Positions 41,527-50,870 of a stretch of 64,000 bases of DNA are shown in pieces. Where the stretch lies: NCBI GenBank assembly GCA_016219015.1, contig JACRCL010000012.1, positions 124,001 to 188,000 of the forward strand, read 5' to 3'. The stretch's first letter is position 1; each line of letters begins with the position of its first letter. The DNA comes from Deltaproteobacteria bacterium (GTDB taxonomy: Bacteria; Desulfobacterota; GWC2-55-46). The notes under the pieces were generated by a model, which had not been told where the DNA came from, did not search any database, and worked only from the letters and a program-made list of their open reading frames with translations. A program made the translations under genes and the position numbers.

Positions 41527-43463
41527 AAAAACTCACCTCCCTCGGGTCTATTCTCTTCCTTTATAATACCTATGAAATCCTCGACTGAAAGCGGCGACAG
41601 GGTCTCCCCTCCCCTTTTCCTCGGGGCCACCCTGGAGTCCTTCTCCTCGTTGTCCCCTACCACGAGCTGGTAAGGTATCTTCCTCAACTGCGCTTCCCTG
41701 ATTTTAAAGCCGAGCTTTTCGTTCCTGATGTCGAGCTCGGCCCTGATGCCCTCGGCCTTGAGCCTCTTTACGACCCCTTCGGCGTAGGCGTCGTTCCTCT
41801 GCGTGACCGTCAATACTATCGCCTGCACCGGAGACAGCCACACGGGGAACGCGCCCGCGTAGTGCTCTATCAGGCAGCCGAAGAACCTTTCGAGCGAGCC
41901 CATGAGCGCCCTGTGTATCATTATGGGCCGGGCTTCGGCGCCGTGCTCGTCCCTGTAGGTGACGTCGAACCTCTCGGGGAGGTTGAAGTCTACCTGGATG
42001 GTCGAGCACTGCCAACTCCTTCCTATGACGTCCTTTATCTTTATGTCTATCTTCGGCCCGTAGAATACGCCCTCGCCGGGGTCTACGCTGTATTCAAGCC
42101 CCTGCGACTCGAGCGCGCCCTTCAGTGCGGCCTCGGCCTTCGCCCAGTTCTCCAGCGAGCCGACGTACTTCTCGGGCCGGGTGGACAGGTATATGTCGAA
42201 CTCCTTGAACCCGAACGATTTAAGGATATAAAGCGTAAACCTCAAGACCCCCTTTATCTCGTCTTCAAGCTGCGAAGGGGTCATGAATATGTGGGCGTCG
42301 TCCTGCGTGAACCCGCGCACCCGCAGGAGCCCGTGCAGCACCCCTGAGCGCTCATACCTGTAGACCGTGCCGAGCTCGGCGTAGCGTATGGGGAGGTCCC
42401 TGTAGCTCTTAAGCCTGCTCTTGTATATCTGTATATGGAAGGGGCAGTTCATCGGCTTTACGATATAGTCCTGCCCCTCCACGTCCATCGGGGAGAAGAG
42501 GTTATCCCTGTAAAAGTCCCAGTGGCCGCTCGTCTTCCAGAGGTCTATCAACGCTATATGGGGGGTATAGATGATGTCGTACTCGCCCTTTACGTGCTCC
42601 CCCTTCCAGAAGTCCTCGATGAGTCTCCGCACCGTGGCGCCGTTAGGGTGCCAGAGGACAAGCCCCGCGCCGACGGATTCGCTCATGGAGAAGAGGTCGA
42701 GCTCGCGCCCGAGCTTCCTGTGGTCCCTCCTCTTCGCCTCCTCGATCCTGTCGAGGTGCTCCTTCAGGGCCTCCTTCGAGCCGAAGGCCGTGCCGTAGAC
42801 CCTCTGGAGCATCTTGTTCTTCTCGGAGCCCCTCCAGTACGCGCCGGCCGTGCCCGTGAGCTTGAAGGCCTTTATCCAGCCGGTGGAGGGCAGGTGCGGC
42901 CCCCTGCAAAGGTCCGTGAAATCAGCCTGCCTGTAGACGCTCACGGTGTCGTCTTTAAGCTCGTTTATTATCTCTACCTTGTAGCCCTCGCCCATCCCGG
43001 AGAAGAGCTCGACGGCGTCTTTCCTGGGGATGACCTCGCCGATAAAAGGGAAGTCGGCCTTTATTATCTCCCGCATCTTCGCCTCGATCTTATCGAGGTC
43101 CTCGGGGGTGAACGGCCTTTCGGTGTCGAAGTCGTAATAGAACCCGTCCTCTATGGCAGGGCCTATCGCGAGCCTTACGTTACTATATAGCGCCTTTACC
43201 GCCTGCGCCATTACATGGGAAGCCGAATGGCGGCAGACCTCAAGGCCCTCCTTCGAATCGAGCGTGACAGGCTCGACCTTTACGGGGCGGCCCGTGGAGT
43301 CCTTAAGAGAGCTACGGAGGTCCCTCATCTGGCCGTCGACCTTTACGGCAACGGCCTTTTTCGAGCTCCCCGCCGCGTGTCCTTTAAGGACCTCGAAGAA
43401 GGACACCCCCTCGTTAAAGCTCTTCTCCTCCCCGTCGGGGAAAACAACGTTTACCAATTGCAA
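41523..43463 (-). CDS. thrS: Threonine-tRNA ligase
   Basis: A 646-residue class II synthetase: TGS domain (about 1-62), the editing domain with [14 protein letters not shown], the catalytic core ([26 protein letters not shown] region) and the anticodon-binding domain. The start is TTG at 43463 or a second TTG six bases on; both lie near AGGCAGG. It begins the thrS-infC-rpmI-rplT-pheST-ihfA-merR run. Confidence 0.97.
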   Translation of the reverse strand: [646 protein letters not shown]

Positions 43464-43563
43464 ACCTGCCTTGTTTTTAAATCAATAAAAGGCATCATCC
43501 ACCGCGGATATCGGGAACGTGCATACCGGCCCGACAGTGGCATGATACCTTATCGGAAACAGA

Positions 43564-43638
43564 TGGTAGGCACGGGCGGTTTCGAACCGCCGACCTCTAC
43601 CGTGTCAAGGTAGCGCTCTACCCCTGAGCTACGCGCCT
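43564..43638 (-). tRNA. tRNA-Val(GAC)
   Basis: On minus a 75-base cloverleaf: acceptor AGGCGCG/CGTGCCT, D-arm GCTCAGGGGTAGAGC, anticodon loop TTGACAC (anticodon GAC), T-arm GGCGGTTCGAAACCGCC, encoded CCA. It lies upstream of thrS. Confidence 0.95.
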
Positions 43639-43837
43639 GAAGTATCAAAAACCGCTTGAAATCCACATAGTTGCAATTAAACAATTGTACCGGAAATAAT
43701 AAAAAAACGCCTCTTCAAAGCCCGTCCCGGTGGCCGGTCGGGAAAAGCCTATCCGATAATGGCTTTATGGAAGGCGTTGAAGCAGCATTGGATTTTATCA
43801 CAACAGTTTACACTGTCAAGGATAATTATTAAGGAAT

Positions 43838-44629
43838 TCAAAGGGATATTTTAAAAAAGGAGGGGGGCTTCCTGTCCCATAATTTTCCGAGCCTGCGGAA
43901 CTCGGCCATGCGGCAGGCGAGGAACGCCTCGGCAAGGCCGCTACCGCCGCTCATGAGCGAGTAATACCTCGAAAGGCCGGAGGCCGCGCCGCTCAGGTCC
44001 AGCATCTCAAGCTGCGACCTGTGCTCGGCCAGCGCCCTGTCCTTAAGCGCGCTCATGGGCGTTATGTCTACGAGGAGGTTGAAGGCGGGCAGAGGCGTCC
44101 AGATGCCGTAGGAATAGCACATGGTGGCAGGGGCAGACCTTGCCCTCGACGCCAGCAGGAATATGCGGCTTGCCGCCATGTGGTCAACGTGGTTATCCAT
44201 GAAAAAAGGGAGGAAGACCGCCTCCGGCCTTATCTCGGCGAGGATATCGGACAGCTCCGTTACGGTCTTGTATGTCGGGGCGAGCTCGCCGTCCCTGTTC
44301 TGGAGGAATATGAGCCTGTCTATGCCGACTATTCCGGCGGCCCTCCTGGCCTCTTCCTTCCGGATAGCTACAAGCTCGTCTCCCGTCGTCTTCCTGCCGC
44401 CTTTTCTCCCGTCGGTCATGTAGACCGACGTGACCTTCGCGCCGCGTCTCTTATACAACTGCAGCGTCCCTCCGCAGCTGATGATGTCGTCGTCAGGGTG
44501 CGGGGAGAGTATCAGGACCTTTTTTTCGTTCAACCCCTCCGGCCTCGAAGCGCGTAGACCCCGGAACGGGTCCAGGGAGCGCTTGATACATTCGGGCGCA
44601 AACCGTCTGTACAGGTTCCGCAGGAACAT
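43838..44629 (-). CDS. PIG-L/LmbE-family deacetylase
   Basis: A 263-residue zinc-dependent N-deacetylase for sugar or lipid-linked GlcNAc-type substrates. Metal motifs are ILSPHPDDD (about 40-48) and NHVDHMAA (about 145-152). It is the last gene of the glycan-type cluster, separated from the PHP gene by a family A repeat. Likely substrates are N-acetylated sugars made by the cluster. Confidence 0.9.
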   Translation of the reverse strand: MFLRNLYRRFAPECIKRSLDPFRGLRASRPEGLNEKKVLILSPHPDDDIISCGGTLQLYKRRGAKVTSVYMTDGRKGGRKTTGDELVAIRKEEARRAAGIVGIDRLIFLQNRDGELAPTYKTVTELSDILAEIRPEAVFLPFFMDNHVDHMAASRIFLLASRARSAPATMCYSYGIWTPLPAFNLLVDITPMSALKDRALAEHRSQLEMLDLSGAASGLSRYYSLMSGGSGLAEAFLACRMAEFRRLGKLWDRKPPSFFKISL

Positions 44630-44642
44630 GGCCGCCTCCTTG

Positions 44643-44794
44643 GCTGGCTGCTAAAAAACTCAAAATTCGAAGAGGCTGCTCAAAAAGTCTAAGATGCAAG
44701 GAGTCGAAAAGCTTGGAAATGAATCGTACCTTGTAGTCGCAATGGCGAATTTTGAAGACGACGCCGCAGATTGGGCTTTTTCAGCAGCCTCTTA
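44643..44794. repeat. Family A palindromic repeat (copy 5)
   Basis: GGCTGCTAAAAAACTCAAAAT to GGGCTTTTTCAGCAGCC, with the second core type (GATGCAAGGAGTCGAAAA and GAATTTTGAAGACGACG). It abuts the PHP stop codon. Confidence 0.85.
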
Positions 44795-45406
44795 ATAGCC
44801 TTTGCCGTAGACCCCCCTGTAGCCGCCCCTTTTAAGCGTCTCTATGAAGTTAGCGTAATTTACATCGGTGTCAAATTCGGTATAGCACCTGCCTACCTCG
44901 TCCTTGCTGTGCGAATCGCTCCCGCCCGTGGTGGGCAGGCCAAGGGCCCTGGCCGCGCTCATGGCCCTGTGGTTATCGTCCCTGCTCGTATGCCCGTTGC
45001 ATGCCTCTATGGCTGATATCCCACCGACCTTGCCTATCTCGGCCTGGAAGAGGAGCCACTCCCTGAAGGGGTGCGGCACGACCACGGCCCCGTTCCGCTC
45101 GTTCACGAGCCTCACTATCTCTATGACAGGCAAATGGAGGCCGAACTGCCGGAGGTCGTCCTCTTTTATGCCGAAGAGCAGCACGTGCCCCTCTGCCGCG
45201 GTATACTCCGCCCCGCTGAAGACCATTATCCTGTCCCTGTACCTGCGGCGGAGCATCTCGACCCTCCCCTGGTCGGTAAAGGACTGGTGCTCGGTAAAGG
45301 CGATGCCGTCGAGCCCGGCCTCTATGGCCTTCTCCACGGACTCCTCCGGGGTAGCGGTGCTGTCCGGGCTGAAGACCGTATGGTTGTGCATGTCTATAGT
45401 TGTCAT
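44792..45406 (-). CDS. PHP-domain phosphoesterase
   Basis: A 204-residue PHP fold with metal motifs DMHNHTVFSPDS (start), FTEHQS, GAEYTAAEGHVLLF, VVPHPFREW, EACNGHT and GGSDSHS, so the trinuclear metal site is complete. PHP proteins hydrolyse phosphate esters or nucleotides. The start at 45406 is used as upstream residues are not family-like. It lies 13 bases after the PRTase-kinase fusion gene. Confidence 0.88.
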   Translation of the reverse strand: MTTIDMHNHTVFSPDSTATPEESVEKAIEAGLDGIAFTEHQSFTDQGRVEMLRRRYRDRIMVFSGAEYTAAEGHVLLFGIKEDDLRQFGLHLPVIEIVRLVNERNGAVVVPHPFREWLLFQAEIGKVGGISAIEACNGHTSRDDNHRAMSAARALGLPTTGGSDSHSKDEVGRCYTEFDTDVNYANFIETLKRGGYRGVYGKGY

Positions 45407-45419
45407 TCGCGCCGCCTTA

Positions 45420-47171
45420 TTACGCTGAAAGTTTGAGTATCTCACTTTTAAGCATGAGCCCGTAGCCTTCGAGCAGCGCCTTGAAGCGAGGCCCGTCGGG
45501 CGTGGCCCTCATCTCCCTCTCCGCGAACGTGCAATAGCCCAGCCTGTACGCGAGGTAGGCGAGCGAGTAGAAAGGCAGCCTCGCCGCAACATCCTTATCA
45601 CCGGTAAGGGAGATATACCTGCCCATGAGCCGGGCGGAGCTTGATCCGTCGAGCCCGAACTCGACAAAAGCCCCGGCCACGTCCCACGCGATATCCTGCG
45701 CGCACGGGAAGAACTGGTCTGAGTAATGGTCGAAGCCGTCTGCCTTTATGTACCCATGCCCGGTGTCTATCCACTCATGCGGGAGCATCCTGCCGTCCAC
45801 CTCCGAAGGGGGGCTGTCCTCCACAATTTTGCGGAACCCCCTTAAAGGACTCAGCCTCCCGGCCCACTCCTGCCCGAGGCCGAGGAGGGTATTGCGCTCG
45901 GCCATGCCGTACAACTCGTCAAAAGCCATGTCCTTGCGCGCCGGGAGATTATTCCTTATGAAGGCGAGGTACTCGCCCATCCTGTCGAGCAGTTCCGGGC
46001 GGATACTGCCTTTCGTTACGGGCCTGCCTTGCTCGAAGCCTACATCGAGGAAGCCGTTCTTAAGGCCGTGGACCTTCTGGACAAAGCCCGCCCCGGAAAG
46101 CCTCCCGGCCCTTGAAAGCTTTATCCTCCCGTAGCGCCCGAGCCCCGCGAACCGGAGCAGCCTTTCCCCCCCTGAGCCGTCGTCGAAGAGGTACTTCCTC
46201 TTCTCGTGATACGGGTCCACGGCCGGATAGTCGGAGCTGTCCTCGAAGAAACGCCCCCTCCAGAAACCGGCCGAGACGTCTATTGGGGCCGAAACCCCGG
46301 CCAAATCGGCAAGCCTTCCGCTTTTTACCCAGATATCCCCGAAGCTCCCTGTATACTTCCTGTGCCTTTGCCATCTCCGCCTGGCGGACTCTGAAAAAAA
46401 ATTCGCCCCGTCCGGCTCCCAGCTCGGGAAGATGACTATCCTCTCATCCGGTATCCCGAGAGAAGAGAGGCAATCGGCAACGCTCGACAGGGACGTGCCG
46501 CTAAGCCCCGGCCCCTCGTCGACTATCAGGTAATAATCGGCGCGCGTCACTGGAAGCTCGCTGGCAAGCCCGCTCGATAATATCACCCTGCGGTTGAAGG
46601 GGTGCTCCCTGGGCCTCAAGGTAAAGGGCGATACTGCGCACCCTCTGTCCTCAAGGACGGCCGCGACAACCGATGAAAGGCTTACGCCTATTGAACGGAG
46701 CCCGATGCAGGCCGCCCTTTTCGGCCTGTTCTCGGCAAAAAACCTCCTGGCCGCTTCAAGATACGTCTCCGGGTAGAGCCCGTAATGCGCGAACCCTTCG
46801 GGCTCGCGGAGCGTTATGTCGCCGGGCAGGTCGAATCTAAAGAGCCCCTGTATAGCATCCCTCAGCATGGAGGCCCACTTCATTGGGCCGTCTCCGTCCC
46901 CGCCCCTTTCCACCTTCTCCCATGAAGAGCGGAGTATATGCCCTGCAATCACCCCTGCCTCATCGAGGGCGCGGGTCATATCGTTCCGGGTGTCCTCCTG
47001 GGGGCATACGGCGTCCATGACGCCGGAGGCGAACTCCCCCCATTCGATAAGTGCCTCTACCGCGTCCCCGTGGCAGAAGGCGCCTTCATCAAAACGCCTC
47101 AGGAGCGCCAGCAACCTGCTCATGCAACCGCGCGTCGTTGCCGTGCTCTCGGCCTTTCTGTAGACTATCAC
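45420..47171 (-). CDS. Phosphoribosyltransferase-like / aminoglycoside kinase-like fusion
   Basis: A 583-residue protein of two parts. Residues about 120-250 have PRTase features: RAACIGLRSIGVSLSSVVAAVLE and the PRPP loop IVDEGPGLSGTS (216-227). Residues about 325-500 resemble an APH/choline kinase: KYLFDDGSGGERLLRFAGLGRYG, then DHYSDQFFPCAQDIAWDVAG (481-500) in place of the usual metal site. I do not know a characterised protein of this layout. It starts at GTG overlapping the FemAB-like stop as GTGA. A role in making or attaching a phosphorylated ribosyl or sugar unit is guessed from domains. Confidence 0.65.
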   Translation of the reverse strand: MIVYRKAESTATTRGCMSRLLALLRRFDEGAFCHGDAVEALIEWGEFASGVMDAVCPQEDTRNDMTRALDEAGVIAGHILRSSWEKVERGGDGDGPMKWASMLRDAIQGLFRFDLPGDITLREPEGFAHYGLYPETYLEAARRFFAENRPKRAACIGLRSIGVSLSSVVAAVLEDRGCAVSPFTLRPREHPFNRRVILSSGLASELPVTRADYYLIVDEGPGLSGTSLSSVADCLSSLGIPDERIVIFPSWEPDGANFFSESARRRWQRHRKYTGSFGDIWVKSGRLADLAGVSAPIDVSAGFWRGRFFEDSSDYPAVDPYHEKRKYLFDDGSGGERLLRFAGLGRYGRIKLSRAGRLSGAGFVQKVHGLKNGFLDVGFEQGRPVTKGSIRPELLDRMGEYLAFIRNNLPARKDMAFDELYGMAERNTLLGLGQEWAGRLSPLRGFRKIVEDSPPSEVDGRMLPHEWIDTGHGYIKADGFDHYSDQFFPCAQDIAWDVAGAFVEFGLDGSSSARLMGRYISLTGDKDVAARLPFYSLAYLAYRLGYCTFAEREMRATPDGPRFKALLEGYGLMLKSEILKLSA

Positions 47172-48187
47172 CGGGCCTCCAGACTGAAAGATTGGTGGGT
47201 TATCGTCAGCCTGTAATTCAACCTGTCCCTCGCGCCCCAGCGGTATTTGTGCCCCTCCCTGCCGCGAAGGAGGTCGGCCTCCCTGAGCCCCTCCCTTATC
47301 GCCTCCTCGATGGCGTGGAGGAAGATAGACCTGCCGGGGCTCAAACTCTTGAGTTCAGGGTTGAAGCCGCAGAGGTAAAAGTATTTGCGGCCTGCCCACA
47401 CAAAGGAATAGAGCGCCGCCGCGTCCGTCCCGCCGATCCTCATGCGATAGAGCCTTAAAAGCCCCTCTTCGAGAAAGCCTTCGGCAACGCGCCTGTTGAA
47501 AGACCTTAGACTTTCATCCGACAGTACCCCGGCTTGTCCCTTTGTCTCCCAGCGCGAGCAGTGGAGCTTGAAGAGGCAGTCGATGTATTCTTTAAGGGTA
47601 TCTTTATTTGCGGCGTCTATCGATACGCCCGGCCTTTTGAGGCAGTTTTTCAGATAGCGGAGCCTTTTCCTCGGCCTCGTGGAAAAACTTGAGTAGAAAT
47701 TCCCGGACGACCCGGGAAGGTCGATCACGGGGCAGGCGTCCATTTGAAAGGCCCTGCGGAAGACCCCTTCGGGCATATAAACGGAAAGGAGCGGCGAGGA
47801 GGGCCTCAGCTCCTGAAAGTCGCATATGTCCCAGCTCTCCTTATCATCGAGAAGTGTATCGAACAGTAGCCTTACGCACGCGCCCTCGCTGCCCGGCTCG
47901 GCGATAATGTCGAGGTAATCGGATACGCCGTTGCCGGCGATATAGAGCCCCCTTGCACCGTCCTCCCCCGTATGGCCGTAGAGCGGGGCTATGCAAACGA
48001 CCCTCCCCTCAGACCTTATTACGAAGACGCGGAGGTTACGCCCCGAGAAATGGCCGCACCACGGAAGGAGCCACCACGGCGACTGGAACGGGGTCGAGGA
48101 AGGGCACCTCTTCCAGAGCCCGGCCCACTCGGACTTTAACGCGCACAATCCATCGGGCGAATTTATCTCGTCTATGGATAGTTTCAT
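47168..48187 (-). CDS. FemAB/GNAT-like acyltransferase
   Basis: A 339-residue protein of the FemAB-like (BioF2/CelD-like) GNAT group: FQSPWWLLPWCGHFSG, a first GNAT fold, then RPRKRLRYLKNCLKR, FKLHCSRWETKGQAG and the second half GGTDAAALYSFVWAGRKYFYLCGFNPE with SPGRSIFLHAIEEAI. Such enzymes transfer aminoacyl or acyl groups to sugars or peptides. The ATG at 48187 overlaps the upstream stop as ATGA. Confidence 0.82.
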   Translation of the reverse strand: MKLSIDEINSPDGLCALKSEWAGLWKRCPSSTPFQSPWWLLPWCGHFSGRNLRVFVIRSEGRVVCIAPLYGHTGEDGARGLYIAGNGVSDYLDIIAEPGSEGACVRLLFDTLLDDKESWDICDFQELRPSSPLLSVYMPEGVFRRAFQMDACPVIDLPGSSGNFYSSFSTRPRKRLRYLKNCLKRPGVSIDAANKDTLKEYIDCLFKLHCSRWETKGQAGVLSDESLRSFNRRVAEGFLEEGLLRLYRMRIGGTDAAALYSFVWAGRKYFYLCGFNPELKSLSPGRSIFLHAIEEAIREGLREADLLRGREGHKYRWGARDRLNYRLTITHQSFSLEAR

Positions 48188-49206
48188 GGCTTCCGCATGC
48201 ATATCTTTTTATACGCCTCTATATACTTTGCCGCCATGACGGCGGAAGAGAACCTCTTGCGGGCCTCCGCCATGCAGACCTCCGGGGAGATGCCTTTAGC
48301 GTCATTTATCGCCTTTGCCATATCGTCCGTATTTTTTACGAGAAAGCCCGTCCTGCCATGCTCGATGATCTCTTCGAGCGCGCCTATGCTGTTAGCGACC
48401 ACGGGCGTGCCGCAGGCGAGGGCCTCCATGGCCACGAGCGAGCTCGTCTCGGGCACAAGGCTCGGCACTATCAGGCACCGCGCGGCCGATAAAAGCCTCC
48501 GCTTCCTTTCAAACCCCACGGGGCCGATGAACCGGCAGCCCTTCCCGAGTTTTGGGGCCAGCACCTCACGGAAGTACCTCTCGTGCTCAGGGTACGGGTA
48601 GACCTCGCCCGCTATTATAAGAGGTATGTCCGCTTCGCGCGCGGCGTCTGCCGCTATATGGAAACCCTTCTCGGGGCAGACCCTCCCGATGGATATGGCG
48701 AAGGACCTTTTAGCCGCCTTCAGCCTGAGCCTTTCCACCGGGACGCCGTTTTCTATGAGCGGGATGGACTCGAACCCGTGCATAGCCCTCCTCTGCGAAC
48801 CGGATACGCAGTTGAAGTACGTACCGGGCCTCAACAAGCTGAACGCGTCTTTTCCGTACCATTCGAGCGGCAGGTGGAGGGTTACAAGCACGGGCACCCC
48901 CGGCTCCGGCAGATATGAGCGGAAATCCAGCCCGTGCATGTGGACGATGTCGATCGCCTGTCCCTTCAGGGCCTTTCCTATGGCGGCCTTGAAGGCCGAA
49001 TGCGCCCTCCTCCGGGCCTTTTCGTCTATGACGCCCGTTGGGGAAGGCATTGCGATAAGCTCGCCTTCAACTTCCGACCCTTCCTGGGCTATCACTATCG
49101 AGCGGTTGCCCGCGCGCACGATGGCGGCATCGAGCATATGGAGGACCTGCTCAGCGCCCCCGGCTGAACCGGCCCTTACGGGCGCGAACGGGTACGCCAC
49201 GCTCAA
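48184..49206 (-). CDS. Glycosyltransferase family 4
   Basis: A retaining GT-B glycosyltransferase of 340 residues. SAGGAEQVLHML (N-terminal substrate loop), VCPEKGFHIAADAA and SLVPETSSLVAMEALACGTPVV (the E-x7-E motif) are typical. The TTG at 49206 lacks a good binding site; CTG at 49224 overlaps the glycosidase stop as CTGA and would add KPITV, the usual start of the family, with AGAAGG upstream. Confidence 0.88.
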   Translation of the reverse strand: MSVAYPFAPVRAGSAGGAEQVLHMLDAAIVRAGNRSIVIAQEGSEVEGELIAMPSPTGVIDEKARRRAHSAFKAAIGKALKGQAIDIVHMHGLDFRSYLPEPGVPVLVTLHLPLEWYGKDAFSLLRPGTYFNCVSGSQRRAMHGFESIPLIENGVPVERLRLKAAKRSFAISIGRVCPEKGFHIAADAAREADIPLIIAGEVYPYPEHERYFREVLAPKLGKGCRFIGPVGFERKRRLLSAARCLIVPSLVPETSSLVAMEALACGTPVVANSIGALEEIIEHGRTGFLVKNTDDMAKAINDAKGISPEVCMAEARKRFSSAVMAAKYIEAYKKICMRKP

Positions 49207-49220
49207 TACCGTTATCGGCT

Positions 49221-50108
49221 TCAGCGCGCGTACCTTCTTACCATCCGCGCGCAGAAATCCGCGTACTCGCCTATGTCTTTCGGAGGGCTGGTGTGGTCAG
49301 GCCGAAGCCCCCTCTCATCCGGAGTAAAGCAGAACGTGACCGTCACCTCGAACCCTTCCAGCGCCTTCATCAATCTATCGAACCACGAAAGGGCTCCGGG
49401 GCGGAGGCTGTCGGCCCAGCTTATCCCGGTCCTCAAGTATCTGACCCCGAGCCTTTTAAGCCATTTTGCGGCGTCCTCCACCCTGTGGTCGTTGAAGTGG
49501 AACCACTGGCATATCCCGAGCTCGGGAGCGTAGCGGCGGAAAATCCTAAGCGCCCGCTTGGGCGCGCCGTCCTCCCGGATAAGCCCCATGTGGAAGTGCC
49601 TGTAGTACGACGACCCCTCGGCCTCGCGGTGCCTCGTCGTGGCGGGCCACGCGCGAGGCAGGTCGTAGAGGCTGTACCAGTGTATCCGCGCGGCCCGCCC
49701 AATCAGCAGCTCCGCGCTCCTTATAAGCCCGAACTCCTGCACCTCCTCGGCCCCGAAGCTCGAAACGCCCACCTCAGATACCCAGACCGGCAGGCCGGTC
49801 ACGGCCTTTATCTCCTGCAACCTTTCCGGCCACTCGTGTATGGTCCAGTGGTTCCAGTCGAGCGGGAAGCCGTGGACGGCCACCACGTCGAGGCTGTCGA
49901 GCGCTCCCTTGCCCTTCATGTTCAAGATGAAGTCCGCGTCTATCGGGGAGATGCCCCCGAGCACGCGCTTGAGAGCCGGGTTCTCGGCCTTTACGGCGGC
50001 CGAGGCCTCCCTTACCATCGCGGCGTAAATTTTCCAGTCCGGGTCCATGTGGAAGTCCCAGTGGGAGAGGTTGTTCGGCTCGTTCCAGAACATCACCGCC
50101 TCTACCAT
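49221..50108 (-). CDS. Glycoside hydrolase-like TIM barrel, apparently circularly permuted
   Basis: A 295-residue clan GH-A type protein. The acid/base motif WNEPN (8-12) is at the N-terminus and the nucleophile motif VSEVG (110-114, E112) follows. After strand 8 (HWYSLYD) and an RIFRRYAPELGI linker comes material that opens normal family members: WFHFNDHRVEDAAKWLKRLG, GVRYLRTGISWAD, then WFDRLMKALEGFEVTVTF and a final MVRRYAR. Thus strands 4-8 precede strands 1-3. It overlaps the nucleotidyltransferase stop by seven bases. No signal peptide, so it is cytoplasmic. Confidence 0.72.
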   Translation of the reverse strand: MVEAVMFWNEPNNLSHWDFHMDPDWKIYAAMVREASAAVKAENPALKRVLGGISPIDADFILNMKGKGALDSLDVVAVHGFPLDWNHWTIHEWPERLQEIKAVTGLPVWVSEVGVSSFGAEEVQEFGLIRSAELLIGRAARIHWYSLYDLPRAWPATTRHREAEGSSYYRHFHMGLIREDGAPKRALRIFRRYAPELGICQWFHFNDHRVEDAAKWLKRLGVRYLRTGISWADSLRPGALSWFDRLMKALEGFEVTVTFCFTPDERGLRPDHTSPPKDIGEYADFCARMVRRYAR

Positions 50109-50854
50109 TTGTCTTTCTCCCTGATATGCCCCGGCATTGTTGCCAGTAGCCTAATCGCCTCCCTGTAGCCGTGGACCGTCCCCACGTCCACATAGGCCGT
50201 GCCCGCCCTGGACCCGGTGACGGCCCCGCCGCCCCGGATATATTCGTTCACGAGCGTCCCGATATACTCGTCTTTTTTCCCGCGCGAGAGCCAGAGCCCG
50301 TACAGCTCCTTCAATACCCTGCACCTCATCCTGAACGCGCCCCACACCCAGCCTGTTGAGGCGTCCGTTCGCTTTACCTGGACTTCCAGCACCCTGCCAT
50401 TTTTATTCGTGACGACCGCGTCAAAGGACTCGGGCCTGTCCACCTGGAAAAGGAGGAACGTGAAGTCCCCTTTCCCGATGGAGCGGAAGCCGTCCTCGGG
50501 GAACCAGATGGTATCGGGCAGCCCTATGGCCACGTCCTCATCGGGGCTGACCATCGGCAGGGCCCTGAATATCGCGTCGCAAAGCCCGAGCGCGCGCGGC
50601 TGCACCGTGTAGCAGACGTGAGCGCCTTTTATATCCGCCCCGTAATATCCGAGGATGTCGGATTTCCCCGGCGAGATGACAAAGCATATCTTCGTGACCC
50701 CGCCGACGAGCATCCTGTCGATAAGATACTCGCTTACGGCCCTCGGCTTCTCGGTGCCGCCCTCGAAACGGCTCCCTACTGGCAATAGCTCTTTCGAGAA
50801 GGCGAGCGGCTGTATCCTGCTGCCCGCCCCGGCCGCCGGTATTATCCCCCACAT
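50102..50854 (-). CDS. Sugar nucleotidyltransferase
   Basis: A 250-residue enzyme of the glucose-1-phosphate thymidylyl/uridylyl family. The start at 50854 has AGGGGG upstream and gives MWGIIPAAGAGSRIQPLAFSKEL, the nucleotide-binding loop with its lysine. GLPDTIWF supplies the metal-binding aspartate. It activates a sugar phosphate as NDP-sugar for the cluster. The exact nucleotide cannot be told. Confidence 0.9.
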   Translation of the reverse strand: MWGIIPAAGAGSRIQPLAFSKELLPVGSRFEGGTEKPRAVSEYLIDRMLVGGVTKICFVISPGKSDILGYYGADIKGAHVCYTVQPRALGLCDAIFRALPMVSPDEDVAIGLPDTIWFPEDGFRSIGKGDFTFLLFQVDRPESFDAVVTNKNGRVLEVQVKRTDASTGWVWGAFRMRCRVLKELYGLWLSRGKKDEYIGTLVNEYIRGGGAVTGSRAGTAYVDVGTVHGYREAIRLLATMPGHIREKDKW

Positions 50855-50870
50855 GGCAATGCCCCCTAAT

